DNA of 64,000 nt, from contig VZTJ01002648.1 in NCBI GenBank assembly GCA_013397795.1, forward strand, positions 124,001 to 188,000, given 5' to 3'. Below are positions 11,921-24,946 of this stretch, piece by piece. The position numbers were made by a program, and so were the translations under genes. Source of the DNA: Orthonyx spaldingii. Its lineage: Eukaryota; Chordata; Aves; Passeriformes; Orthonychidae. Position 1 is the first letter of the stretch; every line of letters begins with the position of its first letter. The notes under the pieces are model-generated. The model was not told the DNA's origin. It made no database searches and saw nothing but the letters and a program-made list of their open reading frames with translations.

Positions 11921-14900
11921 ATGGTCAGGAATTTCAGGCCTCTTGGTACATTCCTTTGGTTAAGAAGTTTTTTCTCTATGCAAACTATTTCTATAAGGTT
12001 TTTTCAGTGAGTGTGATAAAGTTTTTTAAAAAACCACCAAGTTATGTATTAAAAACATTTTATGCCTGGTAAAGGATTGTAGGTACTGATATTTTTGGGG
12101 ACATAAGTAGGGAATATCTAAATGGTAAAAACAACTTGGGAAAAGTTGTAGGTTATTCCCTGGAAGTCATCGTTTCTGTGTACGCACCTCGTATGTTCCA
12201 GTAGGACAAGTTAACAGAAGGGCTGGTGTACTGGAAACTGTGGCTTATAGAGAACCTTTTATCTCTGTTTAGTTTGTGGTGAGATGTTACCATGATGAAT
12301 GACTTTCAATTCGCACACTTTCCTTCCTGGCACTAACAAATTTTCATTTGGTGCCACACTTTCAAGTCAGACAGATTATACTTTTGAACTGGAAAGTCCC
12401 ATTACGGAACTATTTGAAAACTGTGCTGACACCTGTAAACCTGAATAGATCATTATTTGCAGTTACTCCTTCAGCTTTTCCTTTGTACTCTGGCTCCTAC
12501 AATTAAGTCTCCTGCTGTAAGCAAATCAGCAATATTTCTAGTTTTCTTACCAGATCATGGGTACATTTTTCTGTGCTCATATCCATATAAATCACATACA
12601 AATACCACTCCTAACAGATTCTTCCACCAGCCAATATATTTTCTGTCCCACTAATAAACCCTAAAATGCTGCAATGGTGCTTCAACTTAAGAACCATAAA
12701 GGGCTATGATTATTCTGGAAGCCCAGGATCTTAAAACACAGCTTAGATACAATTTTATACCAAACATTACTAAGTAATAGTATAAAAAAATCCTTCAGGA
12801 TAGGAAAAAAGAGTAAGAGGCAATGTTGTCTTGAGTAAACTTCTGGGTAAGTAGAATTGCTGCCACAAGAATGTTTAACATTTTTAAAGTCACATGAAGT
12901 GTCTTTAAGAAAATGAAGTATTGGTATATAAAATTAATTTTTCAATTATAAATGAGATTTTATAAAAAAAACCAATCTGGATTCTCCTTATGATTTACTG
13001 TATAGAGAGCTGTATCCTATTTTTTATAGGAACAGAGTCCTATCCCATTTCTCGAGGCACGAGTTGCATTTTCTAAGTAATTTTTTATTCCATCCAACCA
13101 CTAGTGAGTTGTTTTTCCTGCCTCTTTGTACTGTTCAAGAGGCAAGATGTGACTCTGTTGTCCTCCACCCATTTGCCTGTGGGTAAAGCATACAAGGAAA
13201 TTCACCAGGGAAAACAACCAGCCCTGTTTGTCATTACCATTCCTCGATTGTATTTCTGTGGCTCTTTCCTCTTCTATAAAAAGATCCTCGGAGCAGATGC
13301 AGTTTCTTCTTGAAGAGCCTGACCATGTTGTGAGGATATTCGTAAATAAGTAATTCTTCCTTGCTGGAAGTGTGAATAGATCTCAGTGTTCTGATGGACT
13401 AGCCAGGAGAACTGGAACACAACCCAAGCTGGGCCACAATGGGACAACTGTTCTGCTCAACAAACTGTCTCTGCAAGAAAACTGATAATGTTGTGTGGTT
13501 AAGCACTTTGAAAATTAAGAAATACCAACAGTCTCTTTTTATGCAGTTTGAGTTTAGTCCTTTTACAAGTTTGCCCATAGGTCTTTGGCGTTGTATGAAG
13601 CAAAACCTTGCCTAAGAAAACGTGTTTGTCCAGTCAATTTAGACTGAGTGAATACACACATAAATTTATGTGAGAGTTAATTCAGCCCTGTGTAAATGGC
13701 CATTAGGATAATGGTCTGATTCTGTTCTTCTCTAATGAAGTCTAATGAAATATTAAACTCCGTAATGCCTGGATTTTTCTGGAGTTCCATCAGAAGTGAT
13801 GCTATTACATGACTTCCTTAACGTAATAAGGAAGGTATCAAAATATAAAATATTACCTTAGAGGTTTTTTGTGGGGTTTTTTATGTTTTAGGAGTTGTAT
13901 CCTAGAGGTTTCCAAGTAATGACAGAATGAGTAGATATCCATGGTTTCACTAATTCCAAGGCACACAAACTGAATTTGTTTTCAATGTTAAAACAATTGC
14001 CTACTTTATTTTCCTGATAATTCCTTTAGAGACTTTCATTTAGGTAATTCACATTCTTCCAGGTTTTCCATAGCAATTGGCAAAATCAATGAACCTGCAA
14101 TAGGTTAAGAGGCCAGCATGTTCACCAAAAGTCAGATTCAAGGTGAACAAAGCTATATGTTTTGGGTTTGTGGGATGATAAAGTAGCAAGACTTTTTTGT
14201 ATTAATGAGTTTTGTTATGCACTGGAAAGCACCATGAATTCAAAGCAAGCTTAGCAATTATTAAGTAACACCACTTACCTTCTCTTCATAAGAGACTGAT
14301 TTGTTTTGGGGTTTTTTTTGGAGCCACCATTTGGTTTGCAGGACTTGATGGCTGTAGGAGACTTTTAACTGCCCAGAAATTTGTTGATGAGGAGTTGAAA
14401 CAGAACACAATTCCTTAAATGTGTTCAGGGGATACTTCCTACAAAGAAAAAAGCATTTCAGGCATAGACTTTTGGATATTTAATTGTGACTGGCAAGGAA
14501 AAAAAGTGTTAAAAATGTCAAGGTGAAGGAATACTAAGTGAGAGCAGCTGTCAGCAGTGCAAGTAGTGATCTCTGAGGAAGGAGAAGAAATAGCAAAATA
14601 AAAACAATACATTTCAGTATGACAGGCTCTCTTAAACTAGAATTGGTCAGTAAAATCTCCTGAGAGACTTCTCAGGGGTACTAAAGAAAACTTCAGTCTC
14701 TCCAATTAATTATATTATAGGTAAAATTAATTATATAGAGGTACAAATGCATTTCCCATTATGGAGGGAAAAGTAGGAACCATGTGAAGTCGGTTGGTAA
14801 AGCTGAAGGTTTGTGTTGAGGGGTTGAAAAGCAGCCTGCAGCCAAAGAGGGGGTCCTGTTACCACACTGGATCCCTTGCCCTGAACGCTTCTGGTGCTCT

Positions 14901-15440
14901 GCAGCAGACAGGGAGCAGACTTTGAGAACTGAACTTGGTGAGACCTCCTGGGGTTTCTGTGGACTTGCTTCCAGCAGCTCAGTGTTCATTCAGAAATTAT
15001 GTGAAATCCTGTTGTGACAAGTGTCTGGATGCCGGGCATGGCATGTGGGTGTCAGACTTTACAGCGAGTACACACGAGGTCCACTTGCTGATAAAGGATG
15101 GAGAAGCCTGGCATTAATATGTGTAGGAAAAACATCAACTAAAGGAAATAATATGAAATGGTACAGAACTGGTCAGAAAACTGTAAGGAGGAACTCTAAT
15201 GTTTTCAGGAAATGTGCGTGGAGATCCCCTCGTGTTTCAGTCAATACTGTTGTTTTTCATCAGTGCTTTGAGTGATGGCATAGACAGCCTTCAGTCAAAA
15301 CCAAGCTGAAAGAAACTTTCAGAGTTGAAAATGTTGGGGGATATACTGAGAATTCAAAATTCAAAACAAATACCTTGTTAAATGATGAATATCAATGGGG
15401 AAAGAAGTGGAAAGTGTTCGATCAAAAGAAATACTTGTGC
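11921..15440. other. gene-free AT-rich unique DNA
   Basis: No gene or recognised transposon. Minor structures are two T/G tracts (13861-13884 and 14301-14322), a tandem TCTAATGAA pair at 13731-13749 and a 21-bp-period direct repeat at 14704-14736. Nothing else stands out. Confidence 0.65.
14704..14736. repeat. two-copy direct repeat, period 21 bp
   Basis: The 12-mer AATTAATTATAT occurs at 14704-14715 and again at 14725-14736. Each copy is followed closely by a similar AGGTA-type word, giving a 21-bp period. It looks like a small tandem duplication in AT-rich DNA. Each copy contains TTAATTA, a paired homeodomain-like core. Confidence 0.8.
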
Positions 15441-15473
15441 ACGAGAAGCAACGAGCACGAAGAACGAGAACGA
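15441..15473. repeat. ACGA-rich cryptic repeat
   Basis: Five copies of ACGA occur in 33 bases (15441, 15451, 15457, 15464, 15470), mixed with GA and GCA spacers. The spacing is irregular (10, 6, 7 and 6 bases), so this is a cryptic repeat and not a clean microsatellite. The CpG density is striking against the CpG-poor background. Confidence 0.75.
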
Positions 15474-15878
15474 AGCACTAGCTGGGTACTTGTTTTGCAA
15501 AAAAAGTTGATTTTGAAAATAGTTGAGTCATCAGTGATAAGACCTCTGAACTAGATCCATAAGTTGCCTAGACTAAATGTAAAATCAACAAACTTGACAG
15601 TCTTCAAGTATCTGGCTACTGCTATGAGGAGGGAGGAGGAAACCCGGTCACTGTGGTAGTTAGTCTACGGTTTCCTCAGGTTTCAGCAAGGAAAACTAGA
15701 TTGTATTTGAAAAAGAGATTAAAAGTATGTGCAGTGGGGAAAAATTGCCAGAGTATTGCATGGTTAACCCATTTATTATCTTAAATATTCTGAAGAAGCT
15801 CGAAGAGTGAGTGTAAAAATGCATATGGATGTATTTTAGCAAAGTATGCCATTGCCATGGGATTGTCTCCAGTGCAGC

Positions 15879-15910
15879 CCCGTTCCAATCAAAGCGAGCG
15901 CAGCCGCGCC
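15879..15910. promoter_or_regulatory. short CpG cluster with a CCAAT box
   Basis: Five CpGs lie within about 30 bases, directly beside a CCAATC word at 15885-15890. The core reads AAAGCGAGCGCAGCCGCG. It resembles a fragment of a GC-rich promoter or enhancer, but it is isolated and much too short for a CpG island. No transcript start or coding exon is visible nearby. Confidence 0.25.
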
Positions 15911-18900
15911 TGTTTGGGCTCTGATAGGAAATGCTGGGAATGCTCACAGAGGAAATGCAGGGAGTGAATTCTCATCCATCACTGTAACACACTGTACCAG
16001 GCTGAGCTGTGATAAGGGATCCTTGTCACACCACAATTTCCAGCTCCCTGAAATGCTTCTTTGTACTCTGCCTTTTAGGGGGGTGAGGGAAGCACAACAT
16101 GGACATTTGTGGAAACTTGAATGAAATTGCTGTGAAGTTGCTTTTGATGCAGCTCCTTGGACTCCATTTGATGTTTTTAAATGACAGGACAAGCTTTGTG
16201 CAAAACACAGCTTTTCAAAGTTTGTCCCTCTAATTTATTCATTTGCTGTTGGATTGGTGGAGCCTTTTGCATTTTCAGTGACTCTGTATCATTTTTTATG
16301 CAGAAGAGCCGTTTTGGGCAGTTCAAGCTCTATTATGCAAAAATGCAGCTTGCTGTTTACAGAAACTGTTAATAATCAAAAGCTTTGCTGTCCTTTTTTA
16401 GTAGTTGAGTATTTTATGCTGCAATCTGGCAAGTGAAATTAAAGAACAGTATCTCAAAACCACTTAATGTCTATGTATGCTGTGAATATTTTTGCTGGTA
16501 TTTTTTGAAAAAAGTAATTCGAGAACGGAAGTGAGTATTTGCATTCAGTTGGTGAGAGGGTTTAATTTGTCCTTTGTAACAGTTGCCCTGCCACTGTTCT
16601 GAATTAGAGAGTGAAACAAAACTCACTTAACTTTTATTTTGTATTAAGGGTGCTTTATTTAAATCTGGAGTTCTTCATTCATAAGAAGGGTAGGATTAGC
16701 ACGGTTTTTTGCTCAGTTACTTCATTGGAAATGCTTTTTCAGTAATTAACCTTCAATACCTGAAGCCAAAGCATATTTTTAGAACATGGTCTGGGAGGCT
16801 GAGAATGCAGGTACCTCGAGGTAAAGGCAGTGTATGAACTCCCTTGTGACGTGTATGTGTGGCCTGCCTTCCTCGTGAGAGCTCTTTTCTGGAGGGCTTG
16901 GGCTGTGCAGCGTTTCATTACTTCTGTGTCTGTGTTTGTTAATCCATTTCACTGCTCTTCATCCCAGAGCTCCGAAAGTGTTTTATTTCCTGTGTCTCAG
17001 CCCTGTCCCTCATGTACTGCCCCATGGGCCAAGGTGCTGGGCTGCGGCTGGCCGTGCACAGACTGTCTGGGTGTGTGGGCTTCGAGTCCTTGAACAGAAC
17101 ACACTGGAGGGGGTGGCCTTAATTAATTTTCCACACCTTCACTTTTGCTGCTGAAAAATCATTCAGCAATACCCTGTATTTCCCTAGATGCTCTTAAATG
17201 TTTGTCTTGGGGTAGGAGGGAGGCTGATTTCACCAAGTGTCTGCCTGGGATGTATGTGCTGGTCATTTATCAGTTCTTTGGTTTCTTTAGCTGCTATAGT
17301 AACTTCCTTGCTTCCAGCTAATATCCTGGACTGGAAGTTATGTTTTATTTTATTCAACAGGAGAATTCTGTGCTTGAAGTGCCTTCAGTGCTTCACCCAA
17401 GTGTGTTTGTATGTATGTGCATATACATATATATACATATATGATTTTTCTGGCCTTGCTTATACTGCATAATATTCTAAAATAGTCTTAATCCTTCTCT
17501 CACATCAGTGATCATATTCTTTTTTTAACTACATGGAACATATTGCCACTAAGCATTGTTGATAATTATGCTCCTAAAGCTCATTTCTGTGGGAGAGCCA
17601 TATGGCATACATAATGATACATAACGCTGATGTGGTCTTCAGTTACCCATAAGTGAGTAACTGCTTGAGATGAAATTGATGTTTTATTCATCCTTTTCAG
17701 GAAAAAAAGAAAAGAAAATTGTATATTTCAAGAAATAAAACATGATAGAAAAAAAAATCTTGTTTTCTTGAAAGAGAATCTAAAATTTGCACCATGTAGT
17801 GACTGGGAGATACTTAATGTTCAGTAAAGCTGAACTGGAAGTAATCTACAGCAAAGAAGTAAAAATCTACTTTAAACCTCTGCTAAAATTGTCTGGGTGT
17901 GAGGCTGCTTGGCAAGAAGCTGTCAGGACTAAGAGCCAGATAAACTCCTTGTGATGAGGAAGAAGGTAGGGCACGAACTCATCTTGCCTGTTTGCAGCTG
18001 AGGTGAGTGGTATGCACGGCTGATTGAGCTGGGGATTCCTATAGATGTTGTCACTAACAGATTTTCTGGTGCCTCTGGAGCTGAGGGGGAATCCTGCCTG
18101 TTCCACAAGCTGGGGGGGCTGCAGATGTGCAGTCCCTGGTCGCAACCACCCAGCTTCAGTGAGAACACAGTCAGTGTAAACTGGGACTGATGTGTTTTCA
18201 TGTAGCAAATGTTATGCAAGCAGCAAGAAAAATATCCAACTAAAGAGAAATGAGAAAAAAAGCCCTTCTGATTTATTGGGACAGTAACTCGTGGGTATTG
18301 CCTGGGTACCATTGCTAATGGCAGCACACACAGGAAGGAGATAGTGGTATGAATGTCCCCGTTCACTTCCTTTTCACTGTATTTCACTGTAATCTGTCTG
18401 TCCTAATGTGATGTATTCCAGATGAACTGAGCAGGAAAGTCATTCATTATTGTGGAAAAGGAGGGAGTCGAGTTAAAAGCCTAATTTGTCAAGTAAATGA
18501 AAATTGTCTTTATTCTGATCGCTTGCTTTAGGTGAAACATGGACAATTTCAAAATCCCTTTTTCAAAGAGAAGAAAAAAGTTTCACCGTTCCAATTAGAG
18601 CTCTTTGGGAAGCACTAATTATTATCTTTGGCAGGAGAGAAAAAAGTCATGAGCACTTCCATATTGTCACCACTAACCTTAATTAGTCCTTCAGATAAAA
18701 TTTCAAGAAATGCCTTTTAAGTTGGTTTCATACAATATTCATTATACTTCTAATTGGCAGATTTTAATAATTTAGACCTGATTAGTATCTTGAATATTTT
18801 CTTTATTCAAATATTACTGCCAAAATTGTCTTTGGCTCAGAGAAGGTCCAGTGTAGACATCTTTACATTCCAAGGGGTTGTGTTCTCCTCTTCCTGTGTG

Positions 18901-19560
18901 TATTTGCTTGCCACAAAAGAAGCATTCCAAGGAAGAGGTTTCCCAAATTCAAGTTTTGAAATATGTGCCCTAGTATGGGACTTACCCATCTCATTGGGAA
19001 TGCTCATCTGCACAGACACTGAGAACAATCCTTCACAAGATTCCTGTTAACTGGAACTTAAGGGACCGAGTTTTCTTTGCTTCTGCTGCAAGTGAACGTG
19101 CAGACCTAATTTAAGCTTTCTTGATTGCTTGAAGTATTCCTTTCAGTAGTTGGTGAAAAACTTCCCAGCAGAAAAGCCCAGTACCAGTTTGAAAGTACCC
19201 TGTAGCACATCCGCAGCAGTCAGGGCACGATGATCAGAACAGAAATTACTTTTGTTTTGATGAGATAGCTCTATTTTAGTGAGGTTTGCAACTGCTAAGA
19301 AAAATGTGGGCAATTTTGACATCCTTTCAGGAAGAAAATGGATTTTTTCTGAGATTCAGTGCTTGTTATATCTTGCTATGACTCTGTAATAACAGTGATT
19401 TTTTGGCATATGTTTACATGCGTAATTTTCATTATTACAATAGAAACAAACTGTTATTGATGCAAGATTCCCAAAATCTTCTTAAAAGCATCCAAAGAAA
19501 GAAGAGAGAATGATGGATAGAGAAACTGGATGCCCTTACTGCTTGCAGGAAAAGCTTGCT
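15911..19560. other. gene-free unique DNA
   Basis: No supported gene. A 152-codon minus-strand open stretch (17929-18387) and an overlapping 113-codon one in another frame (17867-18208) show no family I recognise. A TA-rich microsatellite lies at 17401-17443. The rest is ordinary AT-rich sequence. Confidence 0.65.
17401..17443. repeat. TG/TA alternating microsatellite
   Basis: An alternating purine-pyrimidine tract that begins as GTGTGTTTGTATGTATGTGC and passes into repeated ATATACAT units. It is an imperfect dinucleotide repeat typical of vertebrate non-coding DNA and probably variable in length. Confidence 0.85.
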
Positions 19561-19900
19561 TAAGTAAAACGAGCTAAACGAACCACTTCTGAACTCTGTT
19601 TAATTCAAGCAGCGTAACAGTAACGCCAAGTTTTCAGCCACACCTGGTCTGAAAGTTGATAATGCTGTTAAGACACTTCAGTTAACTACAAAAGTAATTA
19701 AACACTCATTACCCAACTTTATTCAAAGCGTTATAAGTTTTATGTGGTTTTGACTTGTTTCACGAGCTTCAGTTACCAAGTCATTTTCCACTGACTGCTT
19801 TTGCTATTCTTATGTGAGTTGGCGGTTTTACACCCTCTTGTATTTGCTTTAGCAAGCACACTCATTTAGAGTCTGTAAACGGAGTGTAAATTGCCTCATC
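19561..19900. promoter_or_regulatory. candidate conserved non-coding element
   Basis: About eight CpGs are kept in 340 bases of roughly 38% GC (for example AAACGAGC, AAACGAACC, AGCGTAAC, AACGCC, AAGCGTTA, GGCGG, AAACGG). That is well above the CpG level of neighbouring AT-rich sequence. Homeodomain-like words are clustered around 19690-19715 (GTAATTAAAC, CTCATTAC). Base composition is uniform and free of repeats. These traits fit a developmental enhancer or ultraconserved-type element, but without an alignment this remains a guess. Confidence 0.3.
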
Positions 19901-21173
19901 TTTTCTCTTAACTATTATTAGATCTTACTTGAGAGAATAGAGCCATTAAACTATTTCTAAGGCATAATTTCTGTTTAAAGAAATGGGATAGAGGGAGCAT
20001 GAAAGCTGGGCAGAACCTGAAACCAGGGAGTGAAATGCTTCAGATATTTTCAGCTTTTAAGATGCCAGCAAAAGTCCTGAGCTTCAGTACTACTTTTAGA
20101 CTGATGAAGGCAGTGATCCCACCAGCATCCTGAGAGACAAAATGGTGACCTTGCTTCTTGTAAAGGAGTGGGCTTGCCTTTGTTGTATCCCTGTAATTTC
20201 GAGGAAAAGTAAAAAACCCTGTGAAGTGCCACTAGATTCTAAGTTACCTTCCGACTGTAATGTGCTTTTATTTAAAACTGGTGTGCAAGCATATCAAGGT
20301 AGGTAGATTGGTGCTAGTGTACCCTCTATTAAATTAATAACCTGCAACTTGAACCAGCAGCTTCTGAGAGGCTGATTTAATACGTGTCATCTGGAAGCAG
20401 CCTGATACAGAAAATAACAAGAGACGGCCAAGTTGAGTATTTATATCATGTTCTTTTGGGGGAAAAAAGTACAGGAAATTCATATCATCTCATTGAAATT
20501 TGATTTTTGTTTCTCTATATTTTGGGGGATGTTTGGTATGTAAATATTATTCCTCCTCTCTGCATTTGCCTTCAGTAGACAAGTTTCATAACCAGTAATT
20601 AATTTTTTTGTTAGAAAAATAATTATGTATCTTCAATCATACATATATTAAGTAACAGAGAAAATGGAATGTATTTAATATTTCTGAAGGGAAGAAACAG
20701 CAATTCAATATCCCTGCTGAGCTCACATATTCACATAATGTATTGTCTGTGAGATTACTGTGATGCAATGCCCACGGTTCATTTAGCAGTTCGCTGAAAA
20801 TCAGAATTTCACCACTTCTCATTTCTGATTTATCTAAACTTTGGAATTAACGACTGAAGCTAATTACACTTCAGAGTTCAAACCTCATAAACGAGGGGAA
20901 GGAAAAAGATGTCACCCATGAACTTGACCTGTGTTCAAGATCTTGTCTAAGGACTAATCAGTCTTGATTTGCGTGGAGTATTTTGCTTTTTTAAAGGCAG
21001 AGCAGCATAGGAAAGCTTGAGGTGGAACTTTGAGTATCCCACGCCTTAGCAGTAACACTTGTGGTAGGGTTGTCTTAGGGATTCTTCTTTTCTTCCCCCT
21101 CTCCTCCCTTCATGGAGTTCATCATTGCTCTTGGGGGTAGATTTCAAATTGAAATGTAGAATTCTCTTTCAAA

Positions 21174-21176
<3 letters not shown>
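19901..21176. other. gene-free AT-rich unique DNA
   Basis: I see no gene, transposon or notable structure here beyond ordinary AT-rich sequence leading up to the poly-T tract at 21177. Confidence 0.65.

Positions 21177-21213
<37 letters not shown>
21177..21213. repeat. poly-T homopolymer (37 bases)
   Basis: A pure run of 37 T, the longest homopolymer in the window. It could be a simple repeat or, on the minus strand, the poly-A tail of a retroposed sequence. The flanking sequence on the higher-coordinate side shows no recognisable retroposon body. A run this long is error-prone in sequencing, so its length is uncertain. Confidence 0.95.
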
Positions 21214-21218
<5 letters not shown>

Positions 21219-24200
21219 CTTGTTAGGGATTTGGACTTTTGAGTTGATTCCTGTTTGTGGCAAAAAGACCTGAAAGGCACAATGTGGTTTTCCAGTCTGT
21301 TTTAAACATTGTTTTATGAGAAATTGAGGCTTTCAACAATTCTAAAGGAATAAGATACTCCTGAAACCTGAATTTATTAGATTGTACAGATAAAGCTATT
21401 GATATTTTTTGGACTTTCAAACAACATGCAGGTGAAATATCCTCAATTGAAGGAGTTTGTGTCTGTGCTTTTGAAGTTCCTTTCATTCCCTGTATAAATG
21501 AGTACAAAATGCCTCTTGAGCATAGGCATGTAGAGCAGAAATAAAATGATCAAAAGGATCTCCAGCTCTCAGATGGCTAATTCTTCTTTCTCTATGAAAA
21601 TCTGTAATAAATTCAAATTCCTGTGGAAAGTACTTTCCAAGTGGTCTTGCAATCTCCAAAAGTTATCCACGTATGTTCCATATTTGGTTTGTGCCTTGAT
21701 ACCTAACTTGCTTTTCTGGAAGATGAAGGGTGAAGGAAGCACGTGTGTGTGTTACACACAACACAGGCTGCTCAGGAATAAAATAAGATGTAGTTGAGCC
21801 AGGCAAGAGAAATAATAGCCAGTCTAGGTTTAATTTCTAATTCAGTTCTATTCCTAGAATTAATTTGTAAGTGATTATATCAAGGAAGTGAAAGAATGAT
21901 ACTTACAGAATTAATCAGAAATTCTCCTTTCAAGTATTATTAGCAAATAAAGATTTCAGACGTGGTGCTCAGGTGTCTGGGTGCGCAGCTTTGAAGATGA
22001 GGAATATGAAAAGATTCTTGTGCCTTTGCACTCCGGAGCCATGGGATTGCCTGCCAAGGGAGGAGACAAACAGCAGCAGTAACTTTAAATATGTTTTTAA
22101 CCTAGCAGTACTCTAAAAGCTAGCTTGGAAATCTGAATTTCGGGCATCATGTATTTGTGAAAATCTGAGTATAGGAGAGAGCAGGAACTGCTTAAATTCT
22201 TCTTTTGGCCACTATGGGACCTGTATGGATATTTGGGTTGACTCAAATTTCTTTTGTGAAAGGAACAGTTGCTTTTTAAACCTGTGGTTTATTTTCATCT
22301 GGACTCTTGACCATGAAACTCCTTAAAGGCACTCAGAACACCTCCAGGTGTATTTCTACAGTCTTCACATCAGTCTTCCTTACAAAATAGAAAGAGTTTT
22401 AAATCTTTTATTAAATTTCGGAACCAAAAATGTTGTCTAAATCAGAGTTCCTCCTGTGAAGCCTTAAAAGACTATATTTATTATGTACTTATTAAAAAGT
22501 TAATTATTGGATATGCTTGTCTCTAATTGTGACCTTAATCATGAGTTTTCTATCATTCCCAAAGCCAGTCTTTTAAATTATATAAATAACATTATATGCA
22601 CACATGATTAGAAGGTAGAAGGGGTTTATAAATCTGACTTCTTAGCATTTTGTGTTGTAAGAAAGCTAATCTCATCTGAATAGGAGCCAGACCTCTATAG
22701 AATATCTGGAAAATTCCATGGATCTTGGAATGAAACTGCTGTGATTTACTGTAAGGTGTAAAATTTGTGACCACAAAGAAAGGTTCTCCCAGTCACTTGA
22801 CTGTTTTGGGAAAAAGCAGTGAAACTCTGGGGGTATCTGTCCACGTGTGGAAGGAAGCACAGATTCCCTGTTTCAGGAGTGGGGGGGCTCTCAGTGCCCA
22901 CTGGGACTGTTGGACACCAAAGAGCTCTGCCACATCCAGACCTGTCCTCTCTGCTTGTGCACGTTGTTCTGAAAGCAGTGGTGGCGCTGAAACACTCAGC
23001 TGCCTTTTCAGACTGATCAAAACTTCTGTGTTTTAATGTATACAATACAAAACACATGGAAATAGAAGCACAGGATGCTCTGTGTGAAGTATTAGTGTTA
23101 GCAGATTTATTTCTTCAGTACCTCCTTTCTTTTTTCCTATGTTTATTTTGGTATTGATTTTTGCTTTTATTTCAATCTTTGCATCATAGAACTGACTTCA
23201 GTAATTCTGTTTAGATGATGCACTTCTGGTAGAATTCTTGGAATCAGACTTATCAAATTGCTTTTTTAATGATGGTTTTCCTCTGGGGTGTTAGCTGGTG
23301 AGTTTGTGCAATATGTTTTAGAAACTATATTGCTTTCTCTGGGAAATGGTTTATTCATACAGCAATAACCCAAACACATTTTATTGTCAGAAATTGCATA
23401 AAATTCAGTTGTGGTGCCTCTGCAAATTTTCTTCTATAGAAAGAATGAAAATATCGTGCAGTGAAAGATCATGACTCACTGGCATTGGTAATTACACAGC
23501 TCTTTTAAGTTTAAATATTAAAACTATGCTCTACTACCTAAAAATGATGATAGTTTTCACTTTATCTCACAGTCACAAAGAGAGTTGCAGTAGTTTAGGA
23601 AGACGATGATGAAGGAATTCTGCCAAATTTGTAGATGTTGAGAAAATTCTTCCTCTGTGTGTACTGGTACTTAAAGAGAGTGTGTTCATATCAGATAACA
23701 GGTGTTCTGTTGAGAATATGGACATGATAAAAGATCCAAAAACTTAGTTATTATTAGTGCTTGCAGCATTAGAGTACTGCCATATATAATATTGTAAGAT
23801 GGTGTGATGTACAATACCAATTTTTGTGCCTCAGAATTTTTACAGCTCTATTTGGAAAGGTCATTGGAAAAATGTGATTAGTTTGATTCACTGCCATTTC
23901 AACAAGTCCAGAGCTCATGTTATTATAGTATCTATTATTTAGTTTCTTTTTCTTCAGTGCTCTCTCTACATTGACAGAATCTAACTTAGCCTGATACCTT
24001 ACAGCAACTCTATTTTCAAAAACTCCCATTTTAATTTGAAAATGCCACTGGTGAATGAAATATTGTCTTATTATTTTATCTGAATGTTTTATACTTACAG
24101 TGATGTTCCAGTAATAATAATCTCAAACTATTGCTATGACTTTCTTACCTTGATGTATTCGCTGCAATGCAAAACCAGTGGGAGATTGCTGTCCTTGATG

Positions 24201-24599
24201 TGTGTGTAAAGACTTGCTAAGAGATTCTTACTGGGAGTCTTTAATCTTTCCTGTTTTGACTTTCTCACCAGCTCCTTGTTGGGAGCAGGAGCAGTGGGAG
24301 CAAAGCTGCAGCTCCAAGGATGTGTGGGAACAGGGAACCCACACCTCTGCCAGAGCGGGGGAATGCCCACAGCTGCTTATGACTGCAGGGCATTGCAGCT
24401 TTTGGGGATTAGTTCTTGAAGGGTGCTTGGAGAATTAGTAGGGGTGTGTTAATGACTTGTAAAGTTGAGGTTTAAGTGTGTTATTGCTGGTATTGATTCC
24501 GGACATTTCCTGCCAGCGCTGCTGATTGTGTTGCTAATAAATCAAACTGCTTTGATAGTGAATTGATTGGTAGGTTTTGAATTGAGTAGCTTTTCCTCC
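21214..24599. other. gene-free DNA with one GC-richer, stop-poor block
   Basis: No gene is supported. Around 22819-23016 the sequence becomes GC-rich and TA-poor, so four or more reading frames are open together. That pattern argues for composition and not for a coding exon. No recognised transposon is present. Confidence 0.65.
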
Positions 24600-24890
24600 A
24601 GACAAGGTACTTAATATTGATTAACACATTCAAAAGTTTTAGGAGTAATCCAGCAGCAGTTTAAATGCAGTCCGACCAGTTTGTTGATTTTTCTTTGCCA
24701 TTATTCCGTGTGGCTGCTCCTACTCGGTTTTATATCACAACTGAAAACCCCCTAACCCCAGGGTCATTAGTGACCCCATGGAATGCAAGGTAAATTTCAG
24801 ATCTTCATCATACGCATTCAGTTAGGCAGTCGTTGTCTATAAATCAGCTAAATGCTATTGCATTTGTACTTCTGTCATGAGCAATTAGTG
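24600..24890. promoter_or_regulatory. candidate conserved non-coding element with an IR4 palindrome
   Basis: AT-rich DNA with several retained CpGs (GTCCGACC, TTCCGTG, CTCGGTT, TACGCATT, GTCGTTG). It carries the inverted repeat GGGTCA-TTAG-TGACCC at 24761-24776. The arms match nuclear-receptor half-sites (RGGTCA) arranged head to head with a 4-bp spacer. The block also holds TTGATTAAC, ATTTGTA and CAATTAG words. It could be an enhancer; evidence is compositional only. Confidence 0.3.
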
Positions 24891-24892
24891 TT

Positions 24893-24946
24893 AAAAAAAA
24901 CCAAACAAAAAGCCCCCACAAACAGACCCCCCCCCACACACACACA
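24893..24946. repeat. A/C low-complexity tract with (CA)n
   Basis: Eight A, an A/C mixture, a run of nine C (24927-24935) and then five CA units. It is the complementary-strand version of the T/G tracts seen elsewhere. The C run is a likely sequencing trouble spot. Confidence 0.85.

Noticed and set aside
17929..18387. 152-codon minus-strand open frame
   Set aside because: No recognisable domain, no splice or start context, another minus frame is open over the same DNA, and the length is within what chance allows in 64 kb of vertebrate sequence.
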